DNA of 64,000 nucleotides from contig NC_091303.1 in NCBI RefSeq assembly GCF_038502225.1, positions 27,788,135-27,852,134 of the forward strand, read 5' to 3'. This document shows positions 11,783 through 24,414 of the stretch, piece by piece. Made by a program: the position numbers and the translations under genes. Within the stretch, counting starts at the first letter, position 1. Each line of letters opens with the position of its first letter. The notes below the pieces were generated by a model, which was not told where the DNA came from, did not search any database, and saw only the letters and a list, made by a program, of their open reading frames with translations. The stretch comes from Cherax quadricarinatus (lineage: Eukaryota > Arthropoda > Malacostraca > Decapoda > Parastacidae).

Positions 11783-14250
11783 ATGGCATCTCGTGAACGT
11801 GATGTTGGACGTTCTTATGCGAGTGGGTCACAGAAAAGAAAGAAGAAAATTCAAGAAGAAGAACAGAAAAAGAAAGATGTAGGAAGCTGCAGAAAGATCA
11901 CAGACATGCTCACGAAAACAGTTTCTGATGTTACCAGTACAGTTGAATCTGCAGATACGTCAGATCATACAGGAAGCCCTCCCTCCATTATTTCTCAGCC
12001 AGCATCTACTTCTTTTGTGTCTCCTCTCAATGTCTCAACGGACATTTCATCCACAGGATTTGTCTTAAAAGATCCTGCCTCATGGCCAAATGTAATCCCA
12101 GATTCTCTACATAATGCTTTCATTGCAGAAAACTTCAGTCAAACTCTGAACATTGACTTTAGGAAATCAGCAAGGATTTATGATGATGGAAGTTGTCGTT
12201 GTTTAAAGTCATCTATGTTTTATAGGAAGCTTGCAAATTCAGAAACTGTGAAAAGATCATGGATGGTATACTCTGAAAGCTCAGGAAAAGTGTACTGTTC
12301 AGCATGCAAGCTATTTTCTATCAAAGAAAATACCTTCACACAGGGGTTCAATGACTGGAAAAATTACAAGCGTTTCGAAGAACACGAAAACAGCACCACT
12401 CACAGAAGCTGTATTTTAGCCAGTGTATTTCGTGCACAGAAAAAAGGGTTATTGGATTCTCATTTGGAAAATCAAACTGAAAAAGAGCGCACTTATTGGA
12501 GAAAAGTTCTAGAAAGAGTTGTTGCTGTTGTAAAATTCTTAGCTCTAAGAGGACTTGCTTTCCATGGAGAAAATGAGGTTTTTGGTTCGGAAAACAATGG
12601 CAATTTCCTAGGGATCATAGAACTGTTAGCACAATTCGATCCATTCTAGCAAATCATGTGTCACGCCTTGGGAATGCAGGAAGAGGCACTGTATCTTACA
12701 TGTCATCTACTATATGCAATTAATTTATTGAACTGATGACTAAGAAGGTCCTCAATAACATCATAGCAGCTGTAAAAACTGCAAAATACTTAGCAATAAG
12801 TGTAGATTCAACACCAGATATTTCACATACAGATCAATTGACATTCATTGTTCGCTTTGTCGACTCCAGTGGTAAGCCTGTAGAGCGCTTTATAAAATTC
12901 ATTCCTCTTTCAGGCCATGATGGAGAAACAATGATGAATGTAGTACTGGATACTCTGCTTGAACATGATCTCTCTATTATGGATTGCCGTGGCCAGAGCT
13001 ACGACAATGCAAGTAACATGTCAGGTAAATATAATGGATTGCAAGCCTGTATCAAGCAAATCAACCCGCTTGCTGAATATGTGCCCTGCTCAGCACATTC
13101 TCTTAATCTTGTTGGGTCATGTGCTGCGGAGTGTTGTGTCGCTGCAGTTTCATTTTTTGGACTTTTACAAGCACTCTTTAATTTTTTCTCTGCTTCAACG
13201 CATCGGTGGAGTATACTCAAGTCAACCATTCATGGAGATGTCATCAAATCATTATCAACAACAAGGTGGTCAGCGCAGCATGATGCAACACATGCTTTGA
13301 AAGACAGCTTTGCTGAAATACGTTCTGCTTTGATCCAAATAGCAGAGGATGAAGACCAGACAGCAACTACAAGAAGCGAAGCAGCCAGCTTAGCATCAAA
13401 ATTGGAAGATTTTGAATTGGCCTTACTCTGTGTGCTTTGGGACTGTATACTGGAACGGTTAAATGCCACGAACAAGACACTTCAGAAAATTGAAATTGAA
13501 ATGGCTACTTGTGCTAACCTCTATGCAGGCTTAGTGGAATTTGTAAGCTCACTTCGCAATGATGAAGCTTTTGAAATGTTTGAAGAGAAAGCTAAACTGC
13601 TGATGAAAGACTACAGTTACCGGGCTGATCATCAGCGGTCAAGGAAGAGGAAACGCAATTTTGAAGAGCCAGACAATGAAATTGTGTTGCTACCAAGGCA
13701 GAAATGTAAGACAGCTACATACTTCGTCATTCTGGATTCACTGATTACAGAATTGGTGAAAAGAAAAAAAATCTACCAGAATCTCAATGACAAGTTTGGA
13801 TTTCTGTTCAAAATTACTACTATGCCAGATGCAGAATTGAGAGAAGCTGCATTAAAGTTGCAACAACACCTTTCAGCAGATGTTCAGGACACATTTGTTG
13901 AAGAAATATTTCATTTTTCTGGGTATATGAATCAGATTAAAGCTCCACCTGAAAAATGTGCGCCCTCAGCTGCTTTGAAACATTTAAGAAATGCAGGTAT
14001 CTCAGAAACCTTCCCTAATGTTGACATAGTGTATCGCCTTTACCTAACACTTCCAGCTACTAACTGTGAAGGAGAACATTCATTTTCTGTTTTGAAAAGA
14101 GTGGAAAACCAGCTCCGTTCAACAATGAGCCAAGACAAATTGTGTAACCTAGCCTTGTTGACCACTGAGTCTGATCTAACAAGAAATATTGATTTTCAGA
14201 ATATAATTGATGATTTTGCCAATATGAAATCCAGAAAAAAGTTTATTTAA
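11783..14250 (+). pseudogene. hAT-superfamily transposase (ZMYM/DUF4371-like), two lesions
   Basis: The first part (11783-12649, 288 codons) starts with a basic, coiled region and has a TTF/ZMYM-like zinc-binding segment (YCSACKLF ... RFEEHENSTTHRS). The second (12736-14250, 504 codons) has the RNase H-like core: ISVDSTPD (first Asp at residue 24), CRGQSYDNASNMSG (second Asp at residue 90), and the C-terminal hAT dimerisation block with NCEGEHSFSVLKR holding the acidic residue. Between them a one-base loss near 12647 gives a stop and a TAA interrupts near 12720; otherwise the frame is clean, about 820 codons. It lies antisense in formin intron f-g. A possible right terminus ending aatccggccctg is at about 14697. 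Confidence 0.9.
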
Positions 14251-14579
14251 GAAGTGCCTGTGAATATAAACAATTCTTTACTTTCTTGAGTTTATATGAT
14301 TTGATAGTCTTATGCATGATGCAATGTTAACAATAATGGTCAGTGATTTATAAAGGGAATAATAGTGATGTAGTGGTTATGCTGAATATAATAGGTACAT
14401 GATGTCACTACTTTAATAGCCTAATCTAGTAATACTATGCTGTCTTGAGTTTATTCTCTTTAAAATGCATTAACAAGATAGTTATAATGGCTGTTGATAA
14501 ATGGTTTTGGTTGTCTTGATGTACTTTCCCTATTAAATTTAATCTAAATAGCCAGAATGTATTTAATTAGACCTTAAAC

Positions 14580-14697
14580 AGGCTCACACCGACCCTACCC
14601 TCAAGCTGGAAGGGGTCGCTTCGCTTACCCGTAACTCAAAGGGGCCCCGCCAATCTGAATAGCCTAGGGCCAGGAGACTTCTTAATCCGGCCCTGTA
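14580..14697. repeat. Possible right end of the hAT element
   Basis: A GC-rich block ends in ttaatccggccctg, matching the CAGGGCCGG-type termini of many hAT elements when read on the other strand. The block gaatagcctagggccaggag precedes it. No matching left terminus with an 8-bp duplication was found, so the boundary is tentative. Confidence 0.4.
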
Positions 14698-14779
14698 CAC
14701 ACCCCCTACCTTTCCTAAATCCTGGTTATATTTAATTAATCTGAGAAATAGGGTAAATCTTCAATTTTTCAAGTGATGA

Positions 14780-15260
14780 TGAATTCAAAATAAAAAGCAA
14801 GGCAAATGCAATATAGGAGAGGTCTGGGGATGTGATTAATGAACAGAGGAAATATTTTTTTAGTGCTTGGAATGTTTATAGTGTTTATTTTGGCCTTGGC
14901 TTTTAAACTGGCTAAATTACAAAATTTTGTGCACTGTATAGGGTAGTTTTGAACAGGTGGTTTTTTGCACTCAATCGATAGAACACAAGACATACTAGTG
15001 AAATAGCTAAGAATGTGGTCGATTTGAGCAATGGAACTGGCTTAAAATAGGACTCAAAGTGGGCAAAATCGATGATGCATAAATTGCTCCCAGACCATTA
15101 CTTTTGCATTACCATAATTCCATGAATTTTCCATCAAATTTTGTACTTTTGGTGTTATTACTTTCAAAAAAAGATTCTCTACCTTTTAGAAGAATTTGTT
15201 ATTTTTTAAATATGAACACTGAAAGCAATTTTAATTTCCGGGGTCTGGACAGTAAGTAAA
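14780..15260 (+). repeat. Degenerate copy of module M
   Basis: It shares with 36800-37230, 46250-46690 and 57110-57560 an ordered set of blocks: aatgaacagaggaaat, ttttagtgc..ggaatg, actcaatcgatagaa, gtgaaatagcta, ggactcaaagtgggcaaaat and tccatcaaatttt. No termini were recognised. It is the oldest-looking copy. Confidence 0.65.
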
Positions 15261-15433
15261 GCAGATACTGCACTGTAGATAATTAAAGTAGATACTGAAC
15301 GTAAGTAAAATTTTTGACACTTATCTGCCATCTTAGATGTTCATGAGATCAAAAGAGATGACCAATAATCCTGCCAAATTGCAAAACATTTAACATTCTA
15401 CAGTTCAACACTAGTATGAGGGACAGTAATATA

Positions 15434-15637
15434 GTTGACAATTGATGAAACACTTGGGCAACACTTGGGAATCTATTATGGAAACATTTCACCAGCCAGT
15501 GGCTTCTTCAATCTGATACAGAGAAAAATGAACTGAAGAAGCCACTGGTTGGCAAAACATTTTCAGAATAAAGATTCCCAAATGTTACCCAAGTGTCTCA
15601 ATTATCAACTCTTCAGTTTTCTAAACCATTTATACAA
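15434..15637 (+). mobile_element. Hairpin element 4 with decayed hammerhead-like motif
   Basis: Two arms (about 15445-15515 and 15530-15600) are imperfect reverse complements sharing acacttggg, ttcccaa and cagtggcttcttca. The flanks acagtaatata (15423-15433) and acagtagtata (15638-15648) look like a decayed target duplication of the same length class as its relatives. The sense strand has helix I tgaa/ttca, core ctgaaga, helix II gcca/tggc and AAAA in place of GAAA (15529-15565). It is the most decayed member. Confidence 0.7.
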
Positions 15638-15945
15638 ACAGTAGTATACAACCAATCTGGATGCTTATCTGCTAACCTACTACTCATTAAACAAATAGTC
15701 AACCAAATTCATCACAACACATGAAAGAAATAAATGAGCGAAGGCAATGCACTATCATTACATGATCAAACTATTTACTAGAAAAGAAAAAATCCTCAGT
15801 ATAAATTACCTGAACTCACTTAATATAAGTGATCCTGTTCTATTGGAAGAAGAAAAAAGAAAATCAGGAAAAAGAGTCAACTAGATTGCAAGAAATTAAT
15901 GTAAAATTGACCTAAGTCAGTATTTCAGAAATACAAAATAGAATA

Positions 15946-17128
15946 CAGGTTGGCCACCACTAATCCGGTACGATCGGAACCTGTAGGGTGCCAGATTAGT
16001 GATTTTACCGGATGACAGAATGGTTAGGTTAGAATACACTTAACCCAAAGGCAATACTTATACATCGGCGATTTCACGCACTTTAAGCCCTATTATTGGC
16101 CCATTCCATTGTTCCAGTCTACCAAACTCATAGCTATTTCACTAGTATTCCTTCTATTCAGTTAAATGAATACAAGAAAATGCCCATTTACATATTTGAT
16201 CAGAAATTGGTAATTTGGTCAATTTCACACAAATTTCAAAAGATGCCAATTTCAAAATAGGGTCCAGAATAAACAATGCAGACATTCCTGCACTAAAATA
16301 ACATTTTCTCTGTTCATCAGTCACATCTCCAGGGCCCTCTTATATTAAGCTTGCTTTCCATTTTGAATTTTTATTCACACAAAAAATAGGTTTACTTTTA
16401 TGCAGACTACTGCATTATTGTAATAATCACATATTAGACTAGCTAGTTGGACACGTATTGGATGGTGATGTCATCTGCTTACTCTTGAACACTGGCGAAA
16501 ATCAAACATTTCCACTAGACTGAGCTCAATTTCAAGGTACTTTCTGTCAAGAAACCAATCAAAATCATATCTATTTCTGTAATATATCTTCCATTCTATC
16601 AAATGAGACCAAAAAAACGAGAATACAACCATAAAAAAACCATATGAAAATACACCACAAAGTCGGTTTTACACTTTAAACACGGTCACAGTTTTTTTTC
16701 TCATTATGCACTGCGTGCTGCAGGATTTTTTTTTTATATAGTGCACACTTACCACACAGACCTACTCTCTCATATGTAGGCCCAAATTTACCAGTCACAG
16801 CTTATCTGAGTGAGCTGAGTTCATGGCAACCGATAGTGGCTTCAAAGCCACCTTATATTTTATGGACAATGTATGGTGTATGTGCTTTACACAACAAGAA
16901 GCATTTCTTTTATTTGTTGGAAGCATAACTAGGGCTAAAAGTGAGCAGGTTATAACAATAAATAGAAAAAAAGAAACTGGAATGACTTATGCATCAAGTA
17001 GCACCACCAAACAGTAGCGGCAGGTTGGTGTGGCGGCCCCAGAAATTTGAAATTATGCTATCTGAAATTAGTGCCAGATTACTGATGGAATTGGATTACT
17101 TATTGCCGGATTAGTGATGGCCGACCTA
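15946..17128. mobile_element. TA-flanked non-autonomous DNA transposon containing module M
   Basis: Its ends are caggttggccaccactaatc at the left and gattagtgatggccgaccta at the right, inverted repeats flanked by TA. The interior 16050-16800 is a minus-strand piece of module M (same blocks as 60720-61560). The short open frame at 16823-17017 is not convincing as protein. Half of a second copy surrounds the Tigger element at 56129-59708. Confidence 0.75.
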
Positions 17129-17568
17129 TAATGTATTACAACAGACCATATACCTATAAACAGAATTTTCTCCAACAGGAATTTGGAAATGGAATCAAAA
17201 AAGTTTATTCCAAAAATGAGAGAAGTTCAAAAAATATTAAATACATATACAGTATATGAAAAAAAAATAATTTCATAAAAATTAATATCAAAATACTATC
17301 CAAAAATAGAAAGACAACTTTCCCATTTTTGCATGATAACTTTATATAAAATATATACATAAAGAATATATATTTTTTTAATTATTATCGTTAATCTAAT
17401 CAAATTTTACTTAAACCTTAAAGCTAAGGCTCAACACTGCCTGTATCATTACTTTAATAATGAGGCCTAAAATTATGCTCTAGAAGCAAACAATGAACAC
17501 AGTTCACATTAGATATACAAAATATGAATCACCTTTTGAGAACATTAAAATATTTATGATTAATATAC

Positions 17569-17712
17569 CTGCAATTCTTCACTTTCATGATGTCTCAGCT
17601 TCTCTAAAAAGTCATCTATACCAAGTTGAGTGAACTCATATTGGAGATGAACACGGAAATTCATGTCCTCCACGCTGTGAACTACTATGTTGATGAACTG
17701 CATACATGCTAC
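17569..17712 (-). CDS. FMNL: FMNL/Frl formin, exon f (end of FH3/DID, dimerisation region)
   Basis: This exon is exactly 48 codons, phase 0 at both ends. It starts [20 protein letters not shown], then [20 protein letters not shown], a near-identical match to the FMNL family. The acceptor is tgcaacag and the donor gtatat. It closes the armadillo repeats and leads into the helical dimerisation/linker region. It is the only coding segment in the 16 kb between exons e and g. The hAT transposon and one LINE A copy sit in the 8.4-kb intron that follows. Confidence 0.96.
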
Positions 17713-17894
17713 CTGTTGCAGAGAACAAAACAGAAGTTATAACAACTAGAAATATTAAGGACACAATAAACAAACAAGGTTAACCCACATTTTGGAAGGA
17801 AACATTAGATAAGGTTTAGGTCCATCTCAAGGTCATTATCAATTTATAACTGATAATGTTGCAGTTGACATGTTGCATCTGATGTTGCAATTGA

Positions 17895-18030
17895 TATGCT
17901 GTAGCTTTTTAATTGTAGTGTAGGCAAACTTCTGGCAAGACAGTGATGAAGAGAATGATACTGAAAGTGTTTCTTCTTTTTTGGGTTACCCTGCCTTAGT
18001 GGGAAATGGCCTATATGTTAATAAAAAAAA
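17895..18030 (+). mobile_element. Old LINE A 3' end
   Basis: It matches the LINE A 3' untranslated region (cttctggcaagacagtgatg) and tail (ccctgccttagtggga) and ends in an A-rich tract. It is diverged and non-coding. Confidence 0.75.
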
Positions 18031-18329
18031 AGTGTCTGTGATGACAAAGATGTTCTCTAACATTACCATTCCTAATTCTGCTCTGGGTTAGTTACCATTA
18101 ATTGTTCCAGAAGTGAGCCCTCTCTAGATGGGGGGAAAGCTGACACAAAAATAAAATAACATCAGGTAGGGTCAAGGACCGACAAGGTTATTCACCTTAT
18201 GACATTATTCCACCTCTAAATTGGCAAGACAGAGCTGAATACTTTGCTGCCATGATGCAAGTTCCTGATTCAGCAAGAAAAACTCCTTTGCTAGCCATGA
18301 GAACTGTGTCAAAATTGTCAGAGGTGACA

Positions 18330-19850
18330 ATAAGGTAGGATGAGGTGTATCTTCTCCTTAAATCCCTAGATCAAGAAAAGGCTGTGGGCCTAGACAAAGT
18401 GAGTCCAAGATTGCTGAATAGATATGCAAACCAGCTAGCATCACCTCTAATTTCACATCTATCAGCACTGCCTAGTACAGTGTAAATAGCCTACTCTGCA
18501 GAAAGAAGCAAATGCAGTCCCTGTTCACAATAAGAAGAGCTGAGAGAAAAATAGCAACTGCAGACCAATGTCAATCCTGTCCATCACTGGCAAGTTTCTT
18601 GGGACAATAATCTCAAGGCAGATAACAGCAATTTTCAACCGTCAATATGACTTCAATAAAGGTCACTTTTCTGCTGATCTGCTGTTGAACCTCTCCATTG
18701 TGTCATATCAGTCACTGGATGAATCCAAGATAAGCTGTGTAATAGCTGTGTAATGCCAAGTATGGCATGAGGGACTCTTGGCAAAACTGCAAGCCCTACG
18801 AGTCGCTAGCTCTGCACTATGCCTCCTTAGTAATTACCTTCAAGGTAGAGATCTAAAAGTAGTTCTCAATGAACCAGAGTCAACAAGACTTTGCCCAGTG
18901 AGAACACTTTGCAGTGTTTCAGAGGGAAGAGTACTTGGGCCATTGTTATGGAATGTCTACTTCAATGACCTTCTTCAACTCATCCCAGAATCACATACAT
19001 ATGCAGCCAACTGTACTTTGACATTTACTTATCCAAGGAGGAAGTGCCAGCTGTTCTCAACTACATCAATCACCAGCTTACAGCTATATCAGCCTAGAAA
19101 AAACAATGGCAGATTATATTTGCTTCTGAGAAAACATAAATGATGATGGTCTCTAGGCACCATGATGGTAATGCTGGAGCAGTGGTTAGAATATGAGTGT
19201 TGAAACCCAGGGACGAGGCTGATATCCTCGAGGTGAAATCTGATTCCAAATTATGAAGAATCACATAGTAAATCTTGCAAACAAGGCAGCTAGGAAGCTT
19301 AGAGTATTTAAGCATATCTCATATCTCCTCAACAGTGTCTGATATTATGACTATGAGTTCCATTGCAGCTATCAAGAAACAGTTTCAGAGCAGGACTGGT
19401 ACTAGAATTGACTGTCCTATATATGTAGTATGCACCTTGAGTATACTCCAGTTTCTTGGATTGCTTGGCTCCCATCTCATGACTTCTTGACAGAATAGAG
19501 TACAGAGCAAGATGACTCGTCTCTCGTCTGGACTCTGCCTGAACAGATATGTCATTTCAGTAGAGCCTTCAATACCAGAGGGATGTGGGTGGCCTGTGGC
19601 CTTACTGTTGTGTATAAGGTCAGCAAGAAGAGAGCTTCTACACAAGATGAGCAGGCAGTGAACAACTACACTCTGGTTGTACCCTTCTCAAGGACATCAC
19701 TTCATCTGAGATCATTCATTCTTAAAATGACCCGAGTCTGGAACATGTATGCACAGCATGATGACACTAATGAAATAAAGTCAGTTGATCAAATGAAATC
19801 ACTGGCCCACAGATGGCTCCAATTTCATCCTATTCCTTATTTGTAAGTCT
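18330..19850 (+). pseudogene. Decayed reverse transcriptase of a CR1/Jockey-group LINE
   Basis: Across several frames one can read an RT series: EKAVGLDKVSPRLL, a NYLQGRDLKVVLNEP segment, the motif LGPLLWNVYFNDLL, and a C-terminal part ending in TLVVPFSRTSLHLRSFIL ... TRVWN and SLAHRWLQFHP. Many stops and frame changes show an old, inactive copy. The FADD catalytic box is degraded (an AANCTLTF-like relic near 19005). Confidence 0.7.
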
Positions 19851-20056
19851 CATACCAATAAAAAAGGCTTTCAAATGAGCTAAGGTTTTTTTGTAAATAA
19901 AGGCAGGACCACTTAACCAAACCCTGTAAAACCCTTATGTAAATAAAAGGGAAGAGAGAGGAGAAAGAAAAGGAAAAAGAAAAAGAGAGAGCTAGCTAGC
20001 TCCCTACCCCACCTCTTAACTTTCATTTGATTAACAATAAATAGCCCTATTATGTA

Positions 20057-21257
20057 CAGTGGAACCCCGGTTTTCATCCTTAATCCGTTCCAGAAGGTTG
20101 GTCGAAATCTGAAATGGACGAAAACCAAAGTAATATTTCCCATAAGAAATAATGTAAATCCAATTAATCCATTCCAGACACCCAGAAATATTAACAAAAA
20201 ATACAATTTATAGAGACTAACTATAGATTTACATACAGAAAACAATGAGAAATAAAGATAAATAACTAATTTTAATGGATAAATGAACATTTAACCCTCT
20301 AACTGTCCAAACATAGATCTACGTTTGTGCACGTAGCACTCCACACTTGATTTTCTCCATATGAAAGAATGTAAAAAAAACATAGATCTACGTTCGGAGA
20401 GCTATGCGAGCAAATGTAGATCTACGTTTGGACAGTTTAAGGGTTAAATCACTTTTTACCTTCATTGAAGAGACTTACTGGCATATGGGGAGGGGAGAGG
20501 GAGGAGAGGTTATTGTTTGGAAAGGGAATCCCCCTCCATAAGGACTCCAGGTATCAAAGCCCTATCTGGGGTTACTTCTCTTCTTTGTCTTTTACTGGCA
20601 CTAGGACCAGCTTGAGAGCCACTGGACCATGCAGACACGGCTTGCAGCAGCTTTGTTAGGGTGATATTTCTCCACCAACCCTTCCACATCCTAGCTACAC
20701 AATATTTAATGCGGCTGAGAGCCATATTATTACTATCGACATAACATGTTCACTGAGTTTAATCGTTTCTAACAACTACCTTTAGATGCCATTATAAACA
20801 AAGGGAGAGGTAATGAATAATTCATGCAGAAAACTGTAAACAAAAGCATTATGTATTAAGGGTGGTGACTGGGCCAACGCATATTCATACACGTTTTCTC
20901 TGATGCTGGACCAGAGAAAATGTAATGTTTTCCCCTTGCCTGGCTAGCACACCTTCATAGCACATAAAGACTGCATGTTTATACACTATGTAACATGTTT
21001 CTTATATAATTTTGAAGAAAATATCATAGATAGATTAATGAAAATGTCTATTAATCTAAAATAAGACATTCATTGTGCCCAAGAGTGATTATTATTATAT
21101 ATTAGTATCATGAACATATGAGTAGCCCAGGCAGACACATCTGGTACAGATGATTTCCGAGTGGATGTACGAAACTGAGGGTAAAAATTCGCCGAAAAAA
21201 GTGGTCGAAATCCAAATTGTATGATATTTGGACCAGACGAAAACCAGGGTTCCACTG
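20057..21257 (-). mobile_element. Internally deleted Tigger/pogo-like element, interrupted by a TTAA mini-element
   Basis: The left end cagtggaaccccggttttc and the right end gaaaaccagggttccactg form terminal inverted repeats flanked by TA (20055, 21258). The minus strand keeps only the transposase C-terminus (ending RREVTPDRALIPGVLMEGDS, 20510-20725), as in other deleted copies. The small TTAA element 20291-20447 is inserted in it, so the Tigger insertion is older. Confidence 0.85.
20291..20447. mobile_element. 157-bp piggyBac-like mini-element (MITE)
   Basis: It is flanked by TTAA on both sides with inverted ends ccctctaactgtccaaac / gtttggacagtttaaggg. The inside has three atgtagatctacgtt-like repeats. 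A 176-bp relative lies at 37734-37909, and similar ends lie at 23588 and 25596. Confidence 0.88.
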
Positions 21258-21379
21258 TACATCTATTTATCAATCCTAGTATGGTGTATGCTTCCAATAA
21301 ATATCTGTTACTTTGTTACTTTAGTTTCTTTACAGTTATAAAAATACACATATGTTAAGTGGCATCACGTGGCTCATCA

Positions 21380-22585
21380 ATGTGAATAATTTCCAACCAT
21401 GCCTTCTTATTCTTGGGATCCTCTCCAAGATACGTTACTACGTGCCACTATCTGCCCTTCTCACACTATACCATTCACTCATTTATCCCTACCTCACCTA
21501 TGCTATTTGTGCTTGGGGATCAACTGTAGCAACACACCTCAAGTCAATAATAACCTAACAAAAAGCTGCAGTAAGAGTAATCACTCAATCCAATCCCAGG
21601 CAACACATGCCCCCACTCTTCATAGATCTAAACTTACTCACTGTTCAGAACATCCACACTTACTACTGTGCAACCTACATTTACAGAACCTTAAATTCCA
21701 ACATTAACCCTGACCTAAAACACTTTCTTGATAGTTGTGACAGGACTCGGAGGCATAACACCAGACACAAACATCTCTATGACATTCCCCATGTCCGGTT
21801 AAACCTATACAAAAATTCAATGTACATAAAAGGGCCTAAAATCTGGAACACCCTACCTGAAAACTCTAGAACTGCAGACACATTCATCACTTTCAAAACT
21901 ACCACTAGAAAACATTTTATCTCCCTGACACACTCCACCATCAGTTAACTACATGAAAACTGCCGATTCTCTTGTATCATACACACACAAAAAACAACCT
22001 AGATCTCCCCTCGATATCTGTGATTCCCCACAATTCGCACCTACACTCACCCAATTGACTATAAACATAGAAATACGTAATACAACTATTACCTAACGAA
22101 CCTTAACTAGTCATAAGTTACCTGTGATACTCCAATATAGGAACTAAAATAGAAACTATGTATTGTACCAAAACAAAACCATTCACACTGCTAACTTTAA
22201 GAACTGTAATGTAGTTACTTAGCCTTAATACCAACATGCTCCTTAATCTGTACCAACAGAGTTTTGAATTAATCTTAGTCTACCTGAAATGCCTAGCCAT
22301 GCAAGGTGTGATAGTGACCCTCTCTGTAATTAGTTTTATATAATATGTAAACCACGCAATATCCTATAATATGTAAACCCCACATTGTAATCTTATTTCA
22401 TTTTTTTTTTTTTTTTATTAACACATTGGCCGATTCCCACTAAGGCAGGGTAGCAGAAAAAAGAAAAACGTTCATCATTATTCACTCCATCTCTGTCTTG
22501 CCAGTGGGGTGCTTTACACTACAGTTATAAAACTGCAACATTAACACCCCTCCTTCAGAGAATAAACTTGATTTGATTTGATTTG
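21380..22585 (+). mobile_element. LINE B relative, 3' half, broken and interrupted
   Basis: Overlapping frames at 21399-21948 read LGILSKIRYYVPLSALLTLY, HSLIYPYLTYAICAWGS, NIHTYYCATYIYRTL and IKGPKIWNTLPE. This is the same C-terminal domain as LINE B at 51255-51962 but clearly diverged. An A1 LINE 3' end (22400-22560) is inserted near the end. The tail is then seen as aataaacttg plus tandem atttg units. Confidence 0.82.
22400..22560 (-). mobile_element. LINE A1 3' end inserted into the LINE B relative
   Basis: Poly-T is followed by the complement of the tail hairpin (ggccgattcccactaaggca) and the 3' untranslated region. It is 5'-truncated at about 160 bp and non-coding. Confidence 0.8.
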
Positions 22586-22654
22586 TTGCATTCCCAAGAA
22601 AAAACAATCACTGGGTACCCTGTCTATGCCTTAGATAATTTTTCATGTTGTGAT

Positions 22655-23045
22655 CATTTTTTTTTTCAACATGTCAGTTGTCTCCCAATAAGGTAGGGTA
22701 ACCCCTCTCCCCCCCCCCCAAAAAAAAAACACTTTCACCATCATTCACACAATCCCTGTCTTTGCAGAGGCACTCATATACGACAGGTGCAGGCATTGTA
22801 CTTCACACCTCCAGGGCTCAAGTCCAGCTAACCGGTTCCTCCAAATCCCTTCAAAATATATTATCTTGCTCACACTCCAACAGCTTGTCAGGTCCCAAAA
22901 ACCCTTCGTCTCCATTCACTCTTTTCTAACACACTCACACATGCTTGCTGCATGTCCAAGCCCCTTGCACACAAAAATCTCTATTACCCTCTTCCCTCCA
23001 GCCTTTCCTAGGATGACCCCTACACCTCTTCCCCTCATATTCCCT
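22655..23045 (-). mobile_element. LINE A 3' end, diverged
   Basis: A poly-T tract and the complement of the LINE A2 tail are followed by 3' untranslated region and C-terminal codons near 22900-23030 (complement of the LDFQQAC / GRGRP region), with stops. A run of C near 22710 replaces part of the tail region. Confidence 0.7.
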
Positions 23046-23086
23046 TTTCATTTCAATCTTCCAGTGAAAGAAGGCTTATCTCTACT

Positions 23087-23529
23087 TCTTTCAACAAACC
23101 AGCCATATCCCACCGAAGCAGGGTAGCCCAAAGAGAAAAGCAAAAGTTTCTCTTTTTAACTTTAGTAATGTACACAGGAATAGGGGTTACTAGTCTCTTG
23201 CTCCCGGCATTTTAGTCGCCTCTTACAACATGCATGGCTTACGGAGGAAGAATTCTGTTCCACTTCCCCAAGGAGATAAGAGGAAATAAACAAGAACAAG
23301 AACAACTAACAAGAAAATAGAAGAAAACCCAGAGTGTAGTGTGACCTAAGTGTAAGTAGAAGTAGCAAGACATACCTGAAATCTTGCATGTTTATGAGAC
23401 AGTAAAAAAGACACAAGCAATCCTATCATCATGTAAAACAATTACAGTACAGGTTTCCATTTCACACTCACTTGGCAGGATGGTAGTACACCTCCCTGGG
23501 CAGTTGCTGTCTACCAACCTACTACCCTG
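23087..23529 (-). mobile_element. Short non-autonomous element: LINE A 5' end joined to LINE A 3' end
   Basis: It is flanked by ggcttatctctact (23073-23086) and ggcttatctatact (23530-23543), a 14-bp target duplication with one mismatch. On the minus strand it begins with the LINE A 5' untranslated region, keeps the 5' hairpin (gttgtaagaggcgac), then jumps straight to the LINE A tail (ccctgcttcggtggg) without coding sequence. It is the same architecture as 35798-36266. Confidence 0.88.
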
Positions 23530-24352
23530 GGCTTATCTATACTATCCAATAAAAATATTTGTACATTAAGATAATGAATGTGATACATTGACCCTTAAAC
23601 CATCCAAAAGTAGATCCATGTACACTCATGTTGCGCTCCAAACGTAGATCTACATTTTATTTTTCCTGCCTCCAAATTTGGCATGATTGGCCTGAGATGC
23701 CCAGTCAGTATAGAATGGGTCTTAACACTCGGTGCATGCAGTATTATAAAAATCTGGGACCACTTAGTACCTTGTGGGAGCACCAGTTCAACTGAGCGCC
23801 AGCTAGAGCAAAGAGTGTGGTAAACACCAGGGATTCACTGACGTCATGTCCTATTAACACTCCCCTTTAAAGAGGAAAGTGATGGATGTGGCCACAAGTG
23901 GTCGAGGAAATATCAAAAACCTCGATAACAACCCATGTGTAACAGTTGTGCAACATCCTTTCATTTTTTATACTACTGGTAGTGTCATCCTGCCAGAATG
24001 TCCTATAACCTATTCCCTACGTAAAGAGAAACAATTCTGGAACGTGTAATACGTATTCAGCCGGCTGGCTGGCTGACTTTGGCTGTCACTTTGTCTGTAT
24101 CTGTCTGTGTATATCTCTGTCTATCTGTCTATCTCTCTCTCTCATATGTACACATAAGTACTTACAGTTATTAAACATAGTGTAAATTACGTAAGATAAC
24201 CCAAAAATTCCAAGAAAAGTGCTATACAGTGCTTGTAGATGCAAGACATAATAAGTATGACTGGCAAGTAATACGGATTGTCACTGCTGCAGCGTGTAAT
24301 ACCTGTTGGTTTACGAGCCACTCTCTGAGACTGAGAGACAAGCAGATGGAAT

Positions 24353-24353
<1 letters not shown>

Positions 24354-24412
<59 letters not shown>
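24354..24412. repeat. (CA)n microsatellite
   Basis: An uninterrupted run of ca units. The cysteine/valine-rich open frames over it are artefacts. Confidence 0.97.

Positions 24413-24414
<2 letters not shown>

Noticed and set aside
12959..13475. Overlapping frames inside the hAT gene on both strands
   Set aside because: Shadows of the transposase frame; no independent evidence.
16823..17017. 64-codon frame in the GGCC-type element
   Set aside because: Not conserved as protein in the related copy at 59711-59968, which has frame differences; the element is non-autonomous.
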